A DNA stretch of 12,642 nucleotides from Pseudomonadota bacterium. GTDB taxonomy: Bacteria; Pseudomonadota; Alphaproteobacteria; Rhizobiales; Methylopilaceae. The stretch covers positions 1 through 12,642 of the forward strand of contig JAEZCD010000218.1 of NCBI GenBank assembly GCA_023430145.1. The letters run 5' to 3'. The notes below the pieces were generated by a model, which had not been told where the DNA came from, made no database searches, and saw nothing but the letters and a program-made list of their open reading frames with translations. The position numbers were made by a program, and so were the translations under genes. Positions 1 to 8,400 of this stretch are shown here, one piece after another (the stretch's first letter is position 1; every line of letters starts with the position of its first letter).

Positions 1-60
1 GGGCGGCTCGCCCGCGCCCCCCCCCCCGCGGGGGGGGCGCCCCCCCCCCCCCCCCGCCCT
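1..60. repeat. C/G homopolymer low-complexity tract
   Basis: The first 60 bases are almost only C and G, with uninterrupted runs of 11 C (17-27), 8 G (30-37) and 16 C (40-55). The C and G runs can pair into a hairpin. Such tracts are rare inside chromosomes and hard to sequence, so this may be a low-quality contig end or an assembly artefact rather than true sequence. No gene is visible in it. Confidence 0.7.
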
Positions 61-220
61 CTCCCCACGGGAGGGAAAGGCGCCTTCAGCTGAGTTCCAA
101 AGGCGATTCGAGATGCGTGCAAGCCCGAGCCCTTCGGAGCCGTTTGGGCGCGAGAGCGGTGGATACCAACGGTCCAGCCCACCCGGGGGCCTCGTGGAGC
201 AAGCCGAAGCGCCGCGCGCG

Positions 221-450
221 GTATGCCGGAGTTTTCGCCGACCGCCTGTGGTGACTTCTGCCCGTGTGCTTTCAAAACTTTCGCACACAAGGCCGCGGGC
301 GCAGCGGCGCTCCGGCATCCCGCGCGCCCCTCGTCGGGGCGGAGCTTTTCGGCGCATTGCTCGGGCGTAGAGAATCCTCAGCGGGAAGGCGGCGTGCGTT
401 CTGGCGTCCACGGGGCGCAAGAGGCGCGCTGTGAGACGTTCGTCATCACC
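221..450. repeat. Structured noncoding region, possible dispersed intergenic repeat
   Basis: No convincing gene is present between the left edge and metE. This part carries several inverted repeats: ATGCCGGAG at 223-231 pairs with CTCCGGCAT at 310-318; inside it GTGTGC 264-269 pairs with GCACAC 283-288, and GCCGC 292-296 pairs with GCGGC 304-308. Just after it, CGCCCC 325-330 and GGGGCG 336-341 form a hairpin followed by GAGC and four T (346-349), which resembles a weak intrinsic terminator. The conceptual translation of 223-453 (starting MPEFSPTACGDF, ending CETFVITT) resembles spurious small proteins annotated in intergenic repeats of rhizobial genomes. That resemblance is from memory and unverified. 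Alternatives are a small structured RNA or plain GC-rich spacer. Confidence 0.35.
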
Positions 451-452
451 AC

Positions 453-468
453 ATAAACATATCCTTAT
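453..468. promoter_or_regulatory. AT-rich dyad upstream of metE, candidate regulator site
   Basis: The 16 bases ATAAACATATCCTTAT have the symmetric plan ATAA-NN-ATAT-NN-TTAT, a perfect dyad apart from its two 2-base spacers. It stands out as an AT-rich island in very GC-rich DNA and ends six bases before a candidate -35 box. Its shape resembles AT-rich dyads bound by ArsR-family regulators of the methionine cycle (SahR type). That comparison is from memory and is an inference. It could equally be an UP-like promoter element. Confidence 0.4.
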
Positions 469-474
469 CTTCTG

Positions 475-503
475 TTGACCTGCCACCTCATGAGGGCTAG
501 TCA
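475..503 (+). promoter_or_regulatory. metE: Candidate metE promoter
   Basis: TTGACC (475-480, five of six matches to the -35 consensus) is followed after 17 bases by TAGTCA (498-503, a poor -10, two of six). Transcription from it would start near 510, exactly where the left strand of the riboswitch P1 helix begins, which supports the placement. The weak -10 would fit a promoter needing an activator, but the call rests on spacing and position only. Confidence 0.45.
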
Positions 504-509
504 GGCACC

Positions 510-690
510 GTCGAGGTTCTCCGCGCAGCCCGCGGAGCCAAGAGGGAAGCCGGTGCGGGTTCGCCCAAGTCCGGCGCTGCCCCCGCAACTGTGAGCGGCG
601 AGCGTGCCGCCGATCCGGGTCACTGGCGCTTCCGCGCCGGGAAGGCCAGGCGGCACGCCGTGACCCGCGAGCCAGGAGACCTGCCTCGAC
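510..690 (+). promoter_or_regulatory. Cobalamin (B12) riboswitch of metE
   Basis: This untranslated leader element binds adenosylcobalamin or a related corrinoid and lowers expression of the gene downstream. The class-defining landmarks are all visible in order. An AGAGGGAAGCCGGTG block lies at 541-555, the conserved core CGGCGCTGCCCCCGCAACTG is at 572-591, a GGGAAGGCC segment is near 640-648, and the B12 box GAGCCAGGAGACCTGCC is at 669-685. The closing P1 helix is explicit: GTCGAGG 510-516 pairs with CCTCGAC 684-690. It ends 113 bases before metE, the classic target, since B12-independent methionine synthase is unnecessary when MetH has cobalamin. No U-tract terminator follows, so control is more likely at translation initiation (see the hairpin at 693-746). 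Confidence 0.95.
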
Positions 691-692
691 GA

Positions 693-798
693 GACAACGT
701 CCGCGGGCGGGGTGCACCGGCGGGACGCCGGACGTGCGGCTTTGTCGCCGCCGCTCGCGCGCGCCCGAAAGACCCTCGCCCGGCAAAAGAGAAAGGGT
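693..798 (+). promoter_or_regulatory. Possible expression platform of the riboswitch
   Basis: Between the aptamer and metE the leader can form a hairpin in which GACAA 693-697 pairs with TTGTC 742-746, and CGTCCG 698-703 with CGGACG 729-734, leaving a bulge at 735-741. No run of T follows, so it is not a standard intrinsic terminator. Nearer the gene, ACCCT 772-776 can pair with AGGGT 794-798, covering the metE Shine-Dalgarno sequence (GAAAGGG, 791-797). This suggests ligand-dependent blocking of ribosome binding. The pairings are seen; their function is inferred. Confidence 0.35.
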
Positions 799-803
799 GA
801 GCC

Positions 804-3086
804 ATGTCCGTCATCGTCTCGACGCTGGGATTTCCGCGTATCGGTCGCCGCCGCGAGCTGAAGACAGCGCTGGAGGCCAGCTGGTCGGGAAAGATCGACG
901 GCGCGGCGCTCGCCGAGGCCGCCCGCGAGATCCGCGCGGCGAACTGGGCGCTCCAGCAAGCCGGCGGCGTCACCCACGTGCCGAGCAACGACTTCTCGCT
1001 CTACGACCAGGTGCTGGACACGGTCGCCATGGTCGGCGCGGTGCCGGAAATCTATGGCTGGACGGGCGGGCCGGTCTCGCAGGCGACCTATTTCGCCATG
1101 GCGCGCGGCGGAGCAGGGGTGCCGGCGCTCGAGATGACGAAATGGTTCGACACCAACTACCACTACATCGTTCCCGAATTCTCGGCCGGCCAGCAATTCG
1201 CGCTGTCGAGCACCAAGGCGGTCGACGAATTCTCGGAGGCGCAGGCCCAGAACATCCGCACGCGCCCCGTTCTCGTCGGCCCGGTCACCTTCCTGAAGCT
1301 CGGCAAGGCGAAGGACGAAAGCTTCGATCCGCTGTCGCTGCTGCCGGGCCTGCTGCCCGTCTATGCCGAGGTGCTGCGGCGCCTCGCGGCCGCGGGCGCG
1401 GAGTGTGTGCAGATCGACGAGCCGATCCTCGTGCTCGACCTCACGGACGCCGAGCGTGCCGCGCTGCGCACCGCCTATGCCTTTCTCGCGGGCGCCGCGC
1501 CCGGGCTGAAGCTGCTGGTGGCGACCTATTTCGGCCCGCTCGGCGACAATCTCGGAACCGCCCTGTCGCTGCCGGTCGCCGGCCTGCACGTCGATCTGAA
1601 GCGCGGCGCCGGGCAGCTGCCGGCCGTGCTCGAGGCGGCGCCGAAAGACCTCGTGCTCTCGCTCGGCGTGATCGACGGTCGCAACGTCTGGCGCGCCGAT
1701 CTGTCGGCCGTGCTCGACTTCGTCGAGCCGGTAGTCGAGCGGCGCGGTGCGGAAAACGTCATGCTGGCGCCGTCCTGCTCGCTGCTGCACGTGCCGATCG
1801 ATCTTTCGCAGGAGCAAAAGCTCGATGCCGCGCTGAAGAGCTGGCTCGCCTTCGCCGTGCAGAAGATCGGCGAGCTGGCGACGCTCGCCCGCGCGCTCGG
1901 CGAGGGCCGGAGCGCTGTCGCCGCCGAGCTCGAGGCTTCCGCCGCAGCCGCGGCATCGCGCAAAAGCTCGCCGCGCACGCGGGACGAATCCGTTCGGGCG
2001 CGCCTATCCGCGGTGACGCCGGCGATGACCGAGCGGCCCCCATACGCCGAGCGGCGCCGCGTGCAGGCGGAGATGCTGCGGCTACCGGCCTATCCCACGA
2101 CCACCATCGGCTCCTTCCCGCAGACGCCGGAGGTGCGCCGCGCCCGCGCCGACAACGCCAAGGGCCTCTTGGACGACGCGGCCTATGAAAGCTTTCTCCG
2201 CGCCGAGACCGAAGCGGCCGTGCGATGGCAGGAGGAGATCGGCATCGACGTGCTCGTTCACGGCGAGTTCGAGCGCAATGACATGGTGCAGTATTTCGGC
2301 GAGCAGCTGGCCGGCTACGCCTTCACACAGGCCGGCTGGGTGCAGAGCTTCGGCTCGCGCTATGTCCGCCCGCCGATCATCTTCGGCGACGTCTCGCGGC
2401 CCGAGCCAATGACGGTCGCCTGGTCGTCATTCGCGCAACAGCTCACCGAGCGGCCGATGAAGGGGATGCTGACCGGGCCGGTGACGATGCTGTTCTGGTC
2501 CTTCGTCCGCGACGACCTCCCGAGAGCGGAGACCTGCCGGCAGATCGCCCTCGCGCTGCGCGACGAGGTTCTGGACCTCGAGGCGGCCGGGATCGGCATC
2601 ATCCAGATCGACGAGCCTGCGATCCGCGAGGGCCTGCCGCTGCGGCGGGCGGACTGGGACGCCTATCTCGCCTGGGCGGTCGAATGCTTCCGGCTGACGG
2701 CGTCCGGCGTGCGGCCGCAAACCCAGATCCACACCCACATGTGCTACTCGGAGTTCAACGACATCATGCCGTCGGTCGCCGCCATGGACGCCGACGTCAT
2801 CTCGATCGAGACCGCGCGCTCGGCGATGGAGCTGCTGGATGCCTTCCGCAGCTTCCGCTACCCGAACGAGATCGGCCCCGGCGTCTACGACATCCACTCG
2901 CCGCGCGTGCCGGAGATCGCCGAGATGGCGGCGCTGCTGCGAAAAGCCGGGGAGCGGCTGGCGCCCGAGCAGATCTGGGTCAATCCGGACTGCGGGCTGA
3001 AGACGCGGCGCTGGGAGGAGGTGCGGCCGGCGCTGGTCGCCATGGTCGCCGCGGCGCGCGCCTTGCGGGCCTCCGCCGCCGCGTGA
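804..3086 (+). CDS. metE: MetE, cobalamin-independent methionine synthase
   Basis: The enzyme transfers the methyl group of 5-methyltetrahydropteroyl-triglutamate to homocysteine, the last step of methionine synthesis, without B12, in the cytoplasm. The 760 residues match the usual length (E. coli about 753). The N-terminal half starts STLGFPRIGRRRELK. An Ala/Arg-rich linker at about 380-425 joins it to the catalytic C-terminal barrel, which opens with PTTTIGSFPQT. The zinc site is complete: H645 and C647 (in HTHMCYSEF), E669 (ISIETARS) and C730 (NPDCGLKTR). The catalytic His in YDIHSPR is H698. The ATG at 804 follows GAAAGGG (791-797) with a six-base gap. The gene stands alone under a B12 riboswitch, implying that the host also has the B12-dependent enzyme MetH. 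It ends convergent with the c-di-GMP gene; the 54-base gap begins with a small GC hairpin (3087-3100) lacking a T-run. Confidence 0.97.
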   Translation: MSVIVSTLGFPRIGRRRELKTALEASWSGKIDGAALAEAAREIRAANWALQQAGGVTHVPSNDFSLYDQVLDTVAMVGAVPEIYGWTGGPVSQATYFAMARGGAGVPALEMTKWFDTNYHYIVPEFSAGQQFALSSTKAVDEFSEAQAQNIRTRPVLVGPVTFLKLGKAKDESFDPLSLLPGLLPVYAEVLRRLAAAGAECVQIDEPILVLDLTDAERAALRTAYAFLAGAAPGLKLLVATYFGPLGDNLGTALSLPVAGLHVDLKRGAGQLPAVLEAAPKDLVLSLGVIDGRNVWRADLSAVLDFVEPVVERRGAENVMLAPSCSLLHVPIDLSQEQKLDAALKSWLAFAVQKIGELATLARALGEGRSAVAAELEASAAAAASRKSSPRTRDESVRARLSAVTPAMTERPPYAERRRVQAEMLRLPAYPTTTIGSFPQTPEVRRARADNAKGLLDDAAYESFLRAETEAAVRWQEEIGIDVLVHGEFERNDMVQYFGEQLAGYAFTQAGWVQSFGSRYVRPPIIFGDVSRPEPMTVAWSSFAQQLTERPMKGMLTGPVTMLFWSFVRDDLPRAETCRQIALALRDEVLDLEAAGIGIIQIDEPAIREGLPLRRADWDAYLAWAVECFRLTASGVRPQTQIHTHMCYSEFNDIMPSVAAMDADVISIETARSAMELLDAFRSFRYPNEIGPGVYDIHSPRVPEIAEMAALLRKAGERLAPEQIWVNPDCGLKTRRWEEVRPALVAMVAAARALRASAAA

Positions 3087-3140
3087 CGCGGCGAGCCGCG
3101 GATCGCACGGCGGCAGCCTCTCCGCGCGGCCGCACAGCTT

Positions 3141-5294
3141 TCAGAGGGGCGCGTATACGCCACCGCCTTGCTCGAGGAGCGCGCACGCCGCGTCGAGCGG
3201 GCACGCCGGGCTGAACAGGTAGCCCTGCGCCTCCGTGCAGCCGTGCGACCGCAGCATCGCCAGATCCTCGGCCCGCTCGACGCCTTCGGCGGTCACCGCC
3301 ATGCCGAGGCTCGTGCCGAGGCCGATGATCGCGCGCACGATCGCCTGGCTGTCCGGCCGCTCGGCGAGGTCGCGGATGAAGGACTGGTCGATCTTGATCT
3401 TCGTGAAGGGGAAGCTCGAGAGGTAGCTGAGCGAGGAGTAGCCGGTGCCGAAATCGTCCATCGAGATGCCGACGCCGAGCATCCGCAGGCTTTTCAGCGC
3501 GGCGAGGACCGCCTCGCTGCGGTCGATCATCAAGGACTCGGTGATCTCGATCTCGAGGCGCGATGGGGGAAGCCCCGCCTGCTCGAGCGCCAGCGTCACC
3601 GCGGCGACGACGTTGCCGCTGCGGAAATGCATCGGCGAGAGGTTCACCGCGACCTTCACCTCGTCCGGCCACAGCCGCGCGTCGCGGGCCGCCTTCTGCA
3701 GCACGAACTCGCCGAGCTGGCCGATCAATCCCGCCTCCTCGGCGACGGCGACGAAGGTCTCCGGCGGAACGACACCGCGGACCGGGTGCGTCCAGCGCAG
3801 CAGCGCCTCGAAACAGGCGATTCTGCCGGAGGCGATGTCGACGATCGGCTGGTAGTGGACGTCGATCGCGTCCTCGGCGATGGCGTGGCGCAGATCGGTC
3901 TCGAGCTCCCGGCGGGCGCGCATGCGGGCGTCCATCTCCGGCTCGAAGAACCGGCAGGTACCGCGCCCGTCGGCCTTGGCGCGGTACAGCGCGAGGTCGG
4001 CGCATTTCAAGAGGCCATCGGAGTCGGCGGCGTCGCCAGGAGCGATCGCGACACCGACGCTGGCGCCGACGAGGAGGCGATGGCCATCGACCTCGTACGG
4101 CTCCTTCACCGCGGCGATGAGCTGTCGGGCGAAAGCGTCGATCTCGTCCGGGGCGGCCGTCCGCACGAGGATCGCGAACTCGTCGCCGCCGAGGCGTGCC
4201 ACCATCCTGTCCTGGCCGGCAAGGGCGCGCAATCGCTTCGCGAGGAGGCGCAGCAGCTCGTCGCCGACCGAATGGCCGAGGGTGTCGTTGACACCCTTGA
4301 AGTGGTCGAGGTCGAGCAGCAGCACCGCGAAGCCCGCGCTCCCCGCCGCCCGAAGCAGATTCTCGACTCTCTCGCGGTAGAACATGCGGTTCGGCAGGTC
4401 GGTCAGGCCGTCGTGGCGCGCCATGTGGACGATGCGTGCCTCGGCGCGCCTGCGCTCGGTGATGTCGATGACCGAGACGATGGCTGCGGCCGTGCCCTGG
4501 TAGATCAGGGGCCTTGAGAAGACCGCGACGTCGATCGGCGTGCCGTCCGCCTTGCGGTGCCGCTCGGGCTCCCCGCGCCCGGAGGGTCGGGCACCCCCCT
4601 GTCCCGCCGCCTCCCGCACCCACAGGTCGGACAGGCGCATCTGCAGGATGTCCTCGCGCCGGTAGCCGTAGAGATCGAGGCACGCGCGATTGACGTCGAC
4701 GATGGCCAGCGTCGCCCGGTCGTGCACGACCATCGGCACAGGGTTGTCCTCGAACAGCGTCCGGAACGAGGCCTCGCGGCGCTTCATCTCGGTGACGTCG
4801 ACGCGGATGCCGATCGTGCCCCCCTCGCGGGTGCGCCGCTCCTCGATCATCAGCCAGCGGCCATCGGCGAGCTGCTGCTCGTGCCGGGGTCCCGGGTTGC
4901 GCAGCCTGTCGAGCCGCTCGGCCAGCCACTCCTCCTCGCGCCCGACGGCGGCCGGGTAGTCGCCGCGATAGACGCCGACGCGCAGCGTCTCGGCGAAGTG
5001 CGCGCCGACCTCGAAGACGTCGGCCGTGGCCCGGTAGATCTGGGCGTAGCGCTCGTTCCAGAGGATGTAGCGATCCTGGGCGTCGAGGAAGACGATGCCT
5101 TCCGGCAGCGCGTCGAGCGCGTCGCGCAGGCGGTCGTGCGCCTGCTGTGCCTTGCGCTCGGCGGCGCTCGCCTTGCCTTCGGCCTCGGCGAGGGCCTGGC
5201 GCGTCCGACGAACGGCCGGCCCGCCGACCGCCAAGCGCCGCCTCAGCCCGCCGAGCCATTTTCCGGCACGACCGAGCCCGGCTGCCTGCGACAT
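3141..5294 (-). CDS. PAS-PAS-GGDEF-EAL cyclic-di-GMP turnover protein
   Basis: The product is a predicted cytoplasmic signalling enzyme that can make (GGDEF) and/or degrade (EAL) the second messenger cyclic di-GMP. In the 717-residue form, a charged coiled-coil-like stretch (about 27-58) leads into two PAS domains (about 56-170 and 177-283). GGDEF follows at about 290-450 with the signature intact (369-373), then EAL at about 465-705. The EAL domain keeps EALLRW (E496), NLSP, EIEITES, DDFGTGYSS (D613-D614), KIKIDQSF and AEGVE, so it looks competent as a phosphodiesterase. The RxxD product-inhibition site before GGDEF is absent (GQDR in place of RxxD). No membrane segment is seen. ATG at 5294 is preferred because GGGGAA lies about 8 bases upstream; an in-frame TTG at 5333 would add 13 residues but has no ribosome site. 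The gene lies 141 bases behind the kinase gene on the same strand; co-transcription is plausible. A possible own promoter (TTGCGC, 18 bases, TGTTAA) lies in that gap. Confidence 0.93.
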   Translation of the reverse strand: MSQAAGLGRAGKWLGGLRRRLAVGGPAVRRTRQALAEAEGKASAAERKAQQAHDRLRDALDALPEGIVFLDAQDRYILWNERYAQIYRATADVFEVGAHFAETLRVGVYRGDYPAAVGREEEWLAERLDRLRNPGPRHEQQLADGRWLMIEERRTREGGTIGIRVDVTEMKRREASFRTLFEDNPVPMVVHDRATLAIVDVNRACLDLYGYRREDILQMRLSDLWVREAAGQGGARPSGRGEPERHRKADGTPIDVAVFSRPLIYQGTAAAIVSVIDITERRRAEARIVHMARHDGLTDLPNRMFYRERVENLLRAAGSAGFAVLLLDLDHFKGVNDTLGHSVGDELLRLLAKRLRALAGQDRMVARLGGDEFAILVRTAAPDEIDAFARQLIAAVKEPYEVDGHRLLVGASVGVAIAPGDAADSDGLLKCADLALYRAKADGRGTCRFFEPEMDARMRARRELETDLRHAIAEDAIDVHYQPIVDIASGRIACFEALLRWTHPVRGVVPPETFVAVAEEAGLIGQLGEFVLQKAARDARLWPDEVKVAVNLSPMHFRSGNVVAAVTLALEQAGLPPSRLEIEITESLMIDRSEAVLAALKSLRMLGVGISMDDFGTGYSSLSYLSSFPFTKIKIDQSFIRDLAERPDSQAIVRAIIGLGTSLGMAVTAEGVERAEDLAMLRSHGCTEAQGYLFSPACPLDAACALLEQGGGVYAPL

Positions 5295-5394
5295 CCACCA
5301 ATTCCCCGCACACTCGTGCGACGAATATCGCAAGGCACGTTAACAGACATTCGAAACGGCACGGCGCAATCGTCACCGTATTGCACAAATCTTG

Positions 5395-5409
5395 GCCACG
5401 CCGCGTGGC
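5395..5409 (-). other. Small hairpin after the hybrid kinase gene
   Basis: GCCACG (5395-5400) and CGTGGC (5404-5409) form a six-pair stem with a three-base loop, 26 bases past the kinase stop codon in its direction of transcription. Only a broken T stretch (CAAGATTT) follows. It may be a weak terminator or an mRNA-stabilising hairpin; read-through into the c-di-GMP gene seems likely. Confidence 0.3.
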
Positions 5410-5435
5410 ACCGTCCGCAGATGGCGGCAGCCGCT

Positions 5436-8400
5436 CTACTCGGCGGCGATCCGGGGCGTTCGGACCAGCGCCAGCAGCGCCCGCAGAGCCGCCGGCTTGA
5501 CCGGCTTCGGCAGCACCTGGATGCCGAGGGCGCGCGCCGCCTGGCGCAGCGGGCGACCGCTGTCGGCGGTGAGCAGAACGGCCGGCAGCGGCCGGCCGAC
5601 CAGGGCACGGATTCTCTCGACGGCGGCGAGGCCGTCGCCGCGGTCGAGGTGATAGTCGGCGAGAATCGCGTCCGGCGGCCCGTAGGTCGCGACGAGGTCG
5701 AGCGCCGCCTCGCAATCGAGCGCAGTCATCGGCCGGCACCCCCAATGCGACAGGAGCGTGCGCATGCCGTCGAGGACATCCGGCTCGTTGTCGATGCACA
5801 GCACGGCGAGATCGGCGAGCGGCGCCGGAGCTGCAGCCGGTCTCGGCGGCGCCGTCGCCTCGACGCTGGCTGTCCCGTAGGGAACCTCGAGACTGAAGAC
5901 CGAGCCCCTGCCCTCCTCCGAGCGGATGGCGATGCGGTGGCCGAGAACCCTCGAGATGCGCTCGACGATCGAGAGGCCGAGGCCGGCGCCACGCGCCTCG
6001 CGCATGCCGCGCTCGAGGCGGTGGAACTCGCGGAAGATCGCCTCGTGCTGCGAGGCGGGAATGCCGTGCCCGGTGTCCCACACCTCGAAGCGCAGCCCAT
6101 CGCGCGACCGCCGGCAGCCGACCAGCACCTTGCCGGTCTTGGTGTACTTGATGGCGTTCGAGACGAGGTTCTGCAGCATGCGGCGCAGGAGCCGCTTGTC
6201 GGATCGGATGACGCGGCGGCTCGGTACGAAAACGAGCTCGAGCCCCTTGGCGCGGGCGAGCGGGGTGAACTCCAGCTCGAGCTGGGCGAGCAGCTCGCCG
6301 GCCGAGAAGTCGGTGCGCTCGGGCCGCATGGTGCCGGTGTCGAGCTGCGAGATCTCGAGCAGCGCGGAGAGGATCTCCTCGACCGCGTCGAGGGCGGCGT
6401 CGACGTTGCGGACGAGGCCGGCCTCGCCGCCCTCGCCGGTTCGCTCGACGAGGCTCGTCACGTAGAGCCGCGCGGCGTTCAGCGGCTGCAGGATGTCGTG
6501 GCTCGCGGCGGCGAGAAAGCGGGTCTTGGAGATGTTCGCCGCCTCGGCCTCGGCCTTGGCGCGGCCGAGCTCCTCGTTGAGCCGCATCAGCTCGCCCGTG
6601 CGCTCGCGGACGCGGCGCTCCAGCGTCTCGTTGGCGCGCTCGAGCGCGTCCTGCGCGGCCACCGTCTCGGTGATATCGGCATAGGTGCGGACGATGCCGC
6701 CGTCGGGCATCGGCGCCGAGCGGATCTCGATCGTCCGGCCGGAGGGTTTCAGGCGCACCCGCACCGTCTCGAGGCGGTTGGCGAAGCGCTCGAGCAGGTC
6801 GGCGACGAGATCGTCGATCGGCCCGTCGCCATAGACGCCGCGCTCGGCATTGTGGCGCAAGAGCTCGTCGAAGCCGGTGCCGACGCGGACCAGCCGCGGC
6901 GGCAGGTCGAAGATGCGGCAGAACTCCTGGTTCCAGCAGACGAGGCGGAGCTCGCTGTCGAACACCGAGATGCCCTGCCGAGCCTGATCGAGCGCGGTCT
7001 GCAGGAGGTCGCGGTTCGACTGGATCGCCGCCGAGGCCGCGTCGAGCAGCTGCAGCGCTGTGCGCGTCGACAGGTTCTTGTCGCGCAGGAGCAGCGAAAG
7101 GACCAGCCGCGAGGAGGCGGCGCCGATCGCCGAGGCGAGCAGGTGCTCGGCGAAGCGCAGCGTGTGGATGTCGGCCTCGGCCTCGAGATCGAGCTTCAGC
7201 CCGCGGTCGGCGGCATAGATCTCGAACGATCGCTCCGTCCGCTCCGGGCCGAGATAGCGACCGACCGTGTTGCGTAGCGTGCCGATGGTGACGGCGCCGC
7301 CCCAGCGCCGAAAGCTCTGGCCCATGCCGAAGCGCTCGCCGCCGACGAAGGCGTCGGCCTGCAGCCGCTCGATGGGCGCCGCGACGTCGGCGAGCGAGAC
7401 GAGCACATAGGCGAGCGCGTTCAGCGACAGGCTCCACAGCACGCCGTGCGCGAGCGGGTCGAGCTCGAGGCCGAACAGCGCCGCCGGCCGCAGCCAGGCG
7501 AGGCCGAAGGCGCCGTGCTCGACGAGGTCGGTGCCGAACACGCCCGAGGCGGCGAAGTTCGGCAGGAGCAGCGTGTAGGCCCACACGGCAAGGCCGATGA
7601 GGATGCCGGCCATGGCGCCGCGCGCGGTGCCGCCACGCCAGAACAGGCCGCCGAAGAAGGCCGGCGCGAACTGGGCGATGGCGGCGAACGACAACAGACC
7701 GATATGGGCGAGCTGGGCGGTGCCGGCGGCCCGGTAGTAGATGTAGGCGAGGACGAGAATGAGCAGGATCGCCGCCCGCCGGGTGACGAGCAGCAGCCGC
7801 CCCATGTCGGCGCGGACCGGCTCGCGGCCGCGCAAGAGGAGCGGCACGGCGATGTCGTTCGAGACCATGATGGCGAGCGCGACGGACTCGACGATCACCA
7901 TCGCGGTCGCGGCCGACAGGCCGCCGAGAAAGGCGAGGATGGCGAAGCCGCGCGCACCGGCCTCGAGCGGCAGCGCCAGCACGAACATGTCGCTGTCGAC
8001 ACGGCCGCCGTTGAAGACGATGAGGCCGGCGATGGCGATCGGCGCCACGAACAGGTTGATCAGCACGAGATAGAGCGGGAACAGCCAGGCGGCGCGCCGC
8101 ACCTCGGCCTCGCTGCGGTTCTCGACCACGGTGACGTGGAACTGCCGCGGCAGCAGCAGCGCGCAGCAGGCCGACAGCACGATCATCGCCGTCCAGGAGG
8201 CGGCGTCGGGCGGCATGAAGAAGCGCTCCATGGCCGCGATGTCGACCGCGCGCGCCTGGGCGACGATGTCGCCGAGGCCGTCGAACATGCCGTAGGTGAC
8301 GAACAGGCCGACGGCGAGGAAGGCGACGAGCTTGACCACCGATTCCATGGCGATGGCGAGCATCAGCCCTTCCTGGTGCTCGGTGGCGTCGACGTGCCGC

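Noticed and set aside
113..456. Two overlapping small plus-strand open frames before metE
   Set aside because: No ribosome site, biased Arg/Pro/Ala composition and they coincide with inverted repeats; treated as noncoding repeat-like sequence.
501..1817. Minus-strand open frame over the riboswitch and the start of metE
   Set aside because: It runs antisense to an unmistakable riboswitch and to metE, and has no family motif.
3087..3140. Terminator between the convergent metE and GGDEF-EAL genes
   Set aside because: Only a short GC hairpin (3087-3100) is present, with no T-run on either strand.
5295..5333. TTG start extending the GGDEF-EAL protein by 13 residues
   Set aside because: No Shine-Dalgarno precedes it, while the ATG at 5294 has one; the extra residues match no domain.
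4557..7277. Long plus-strand open frame (906 codons) antisense to the kinase
   Set aside because: Low-complexity acidic/basic composition, no recognisable domain, complementary to well-supported coding sequence.
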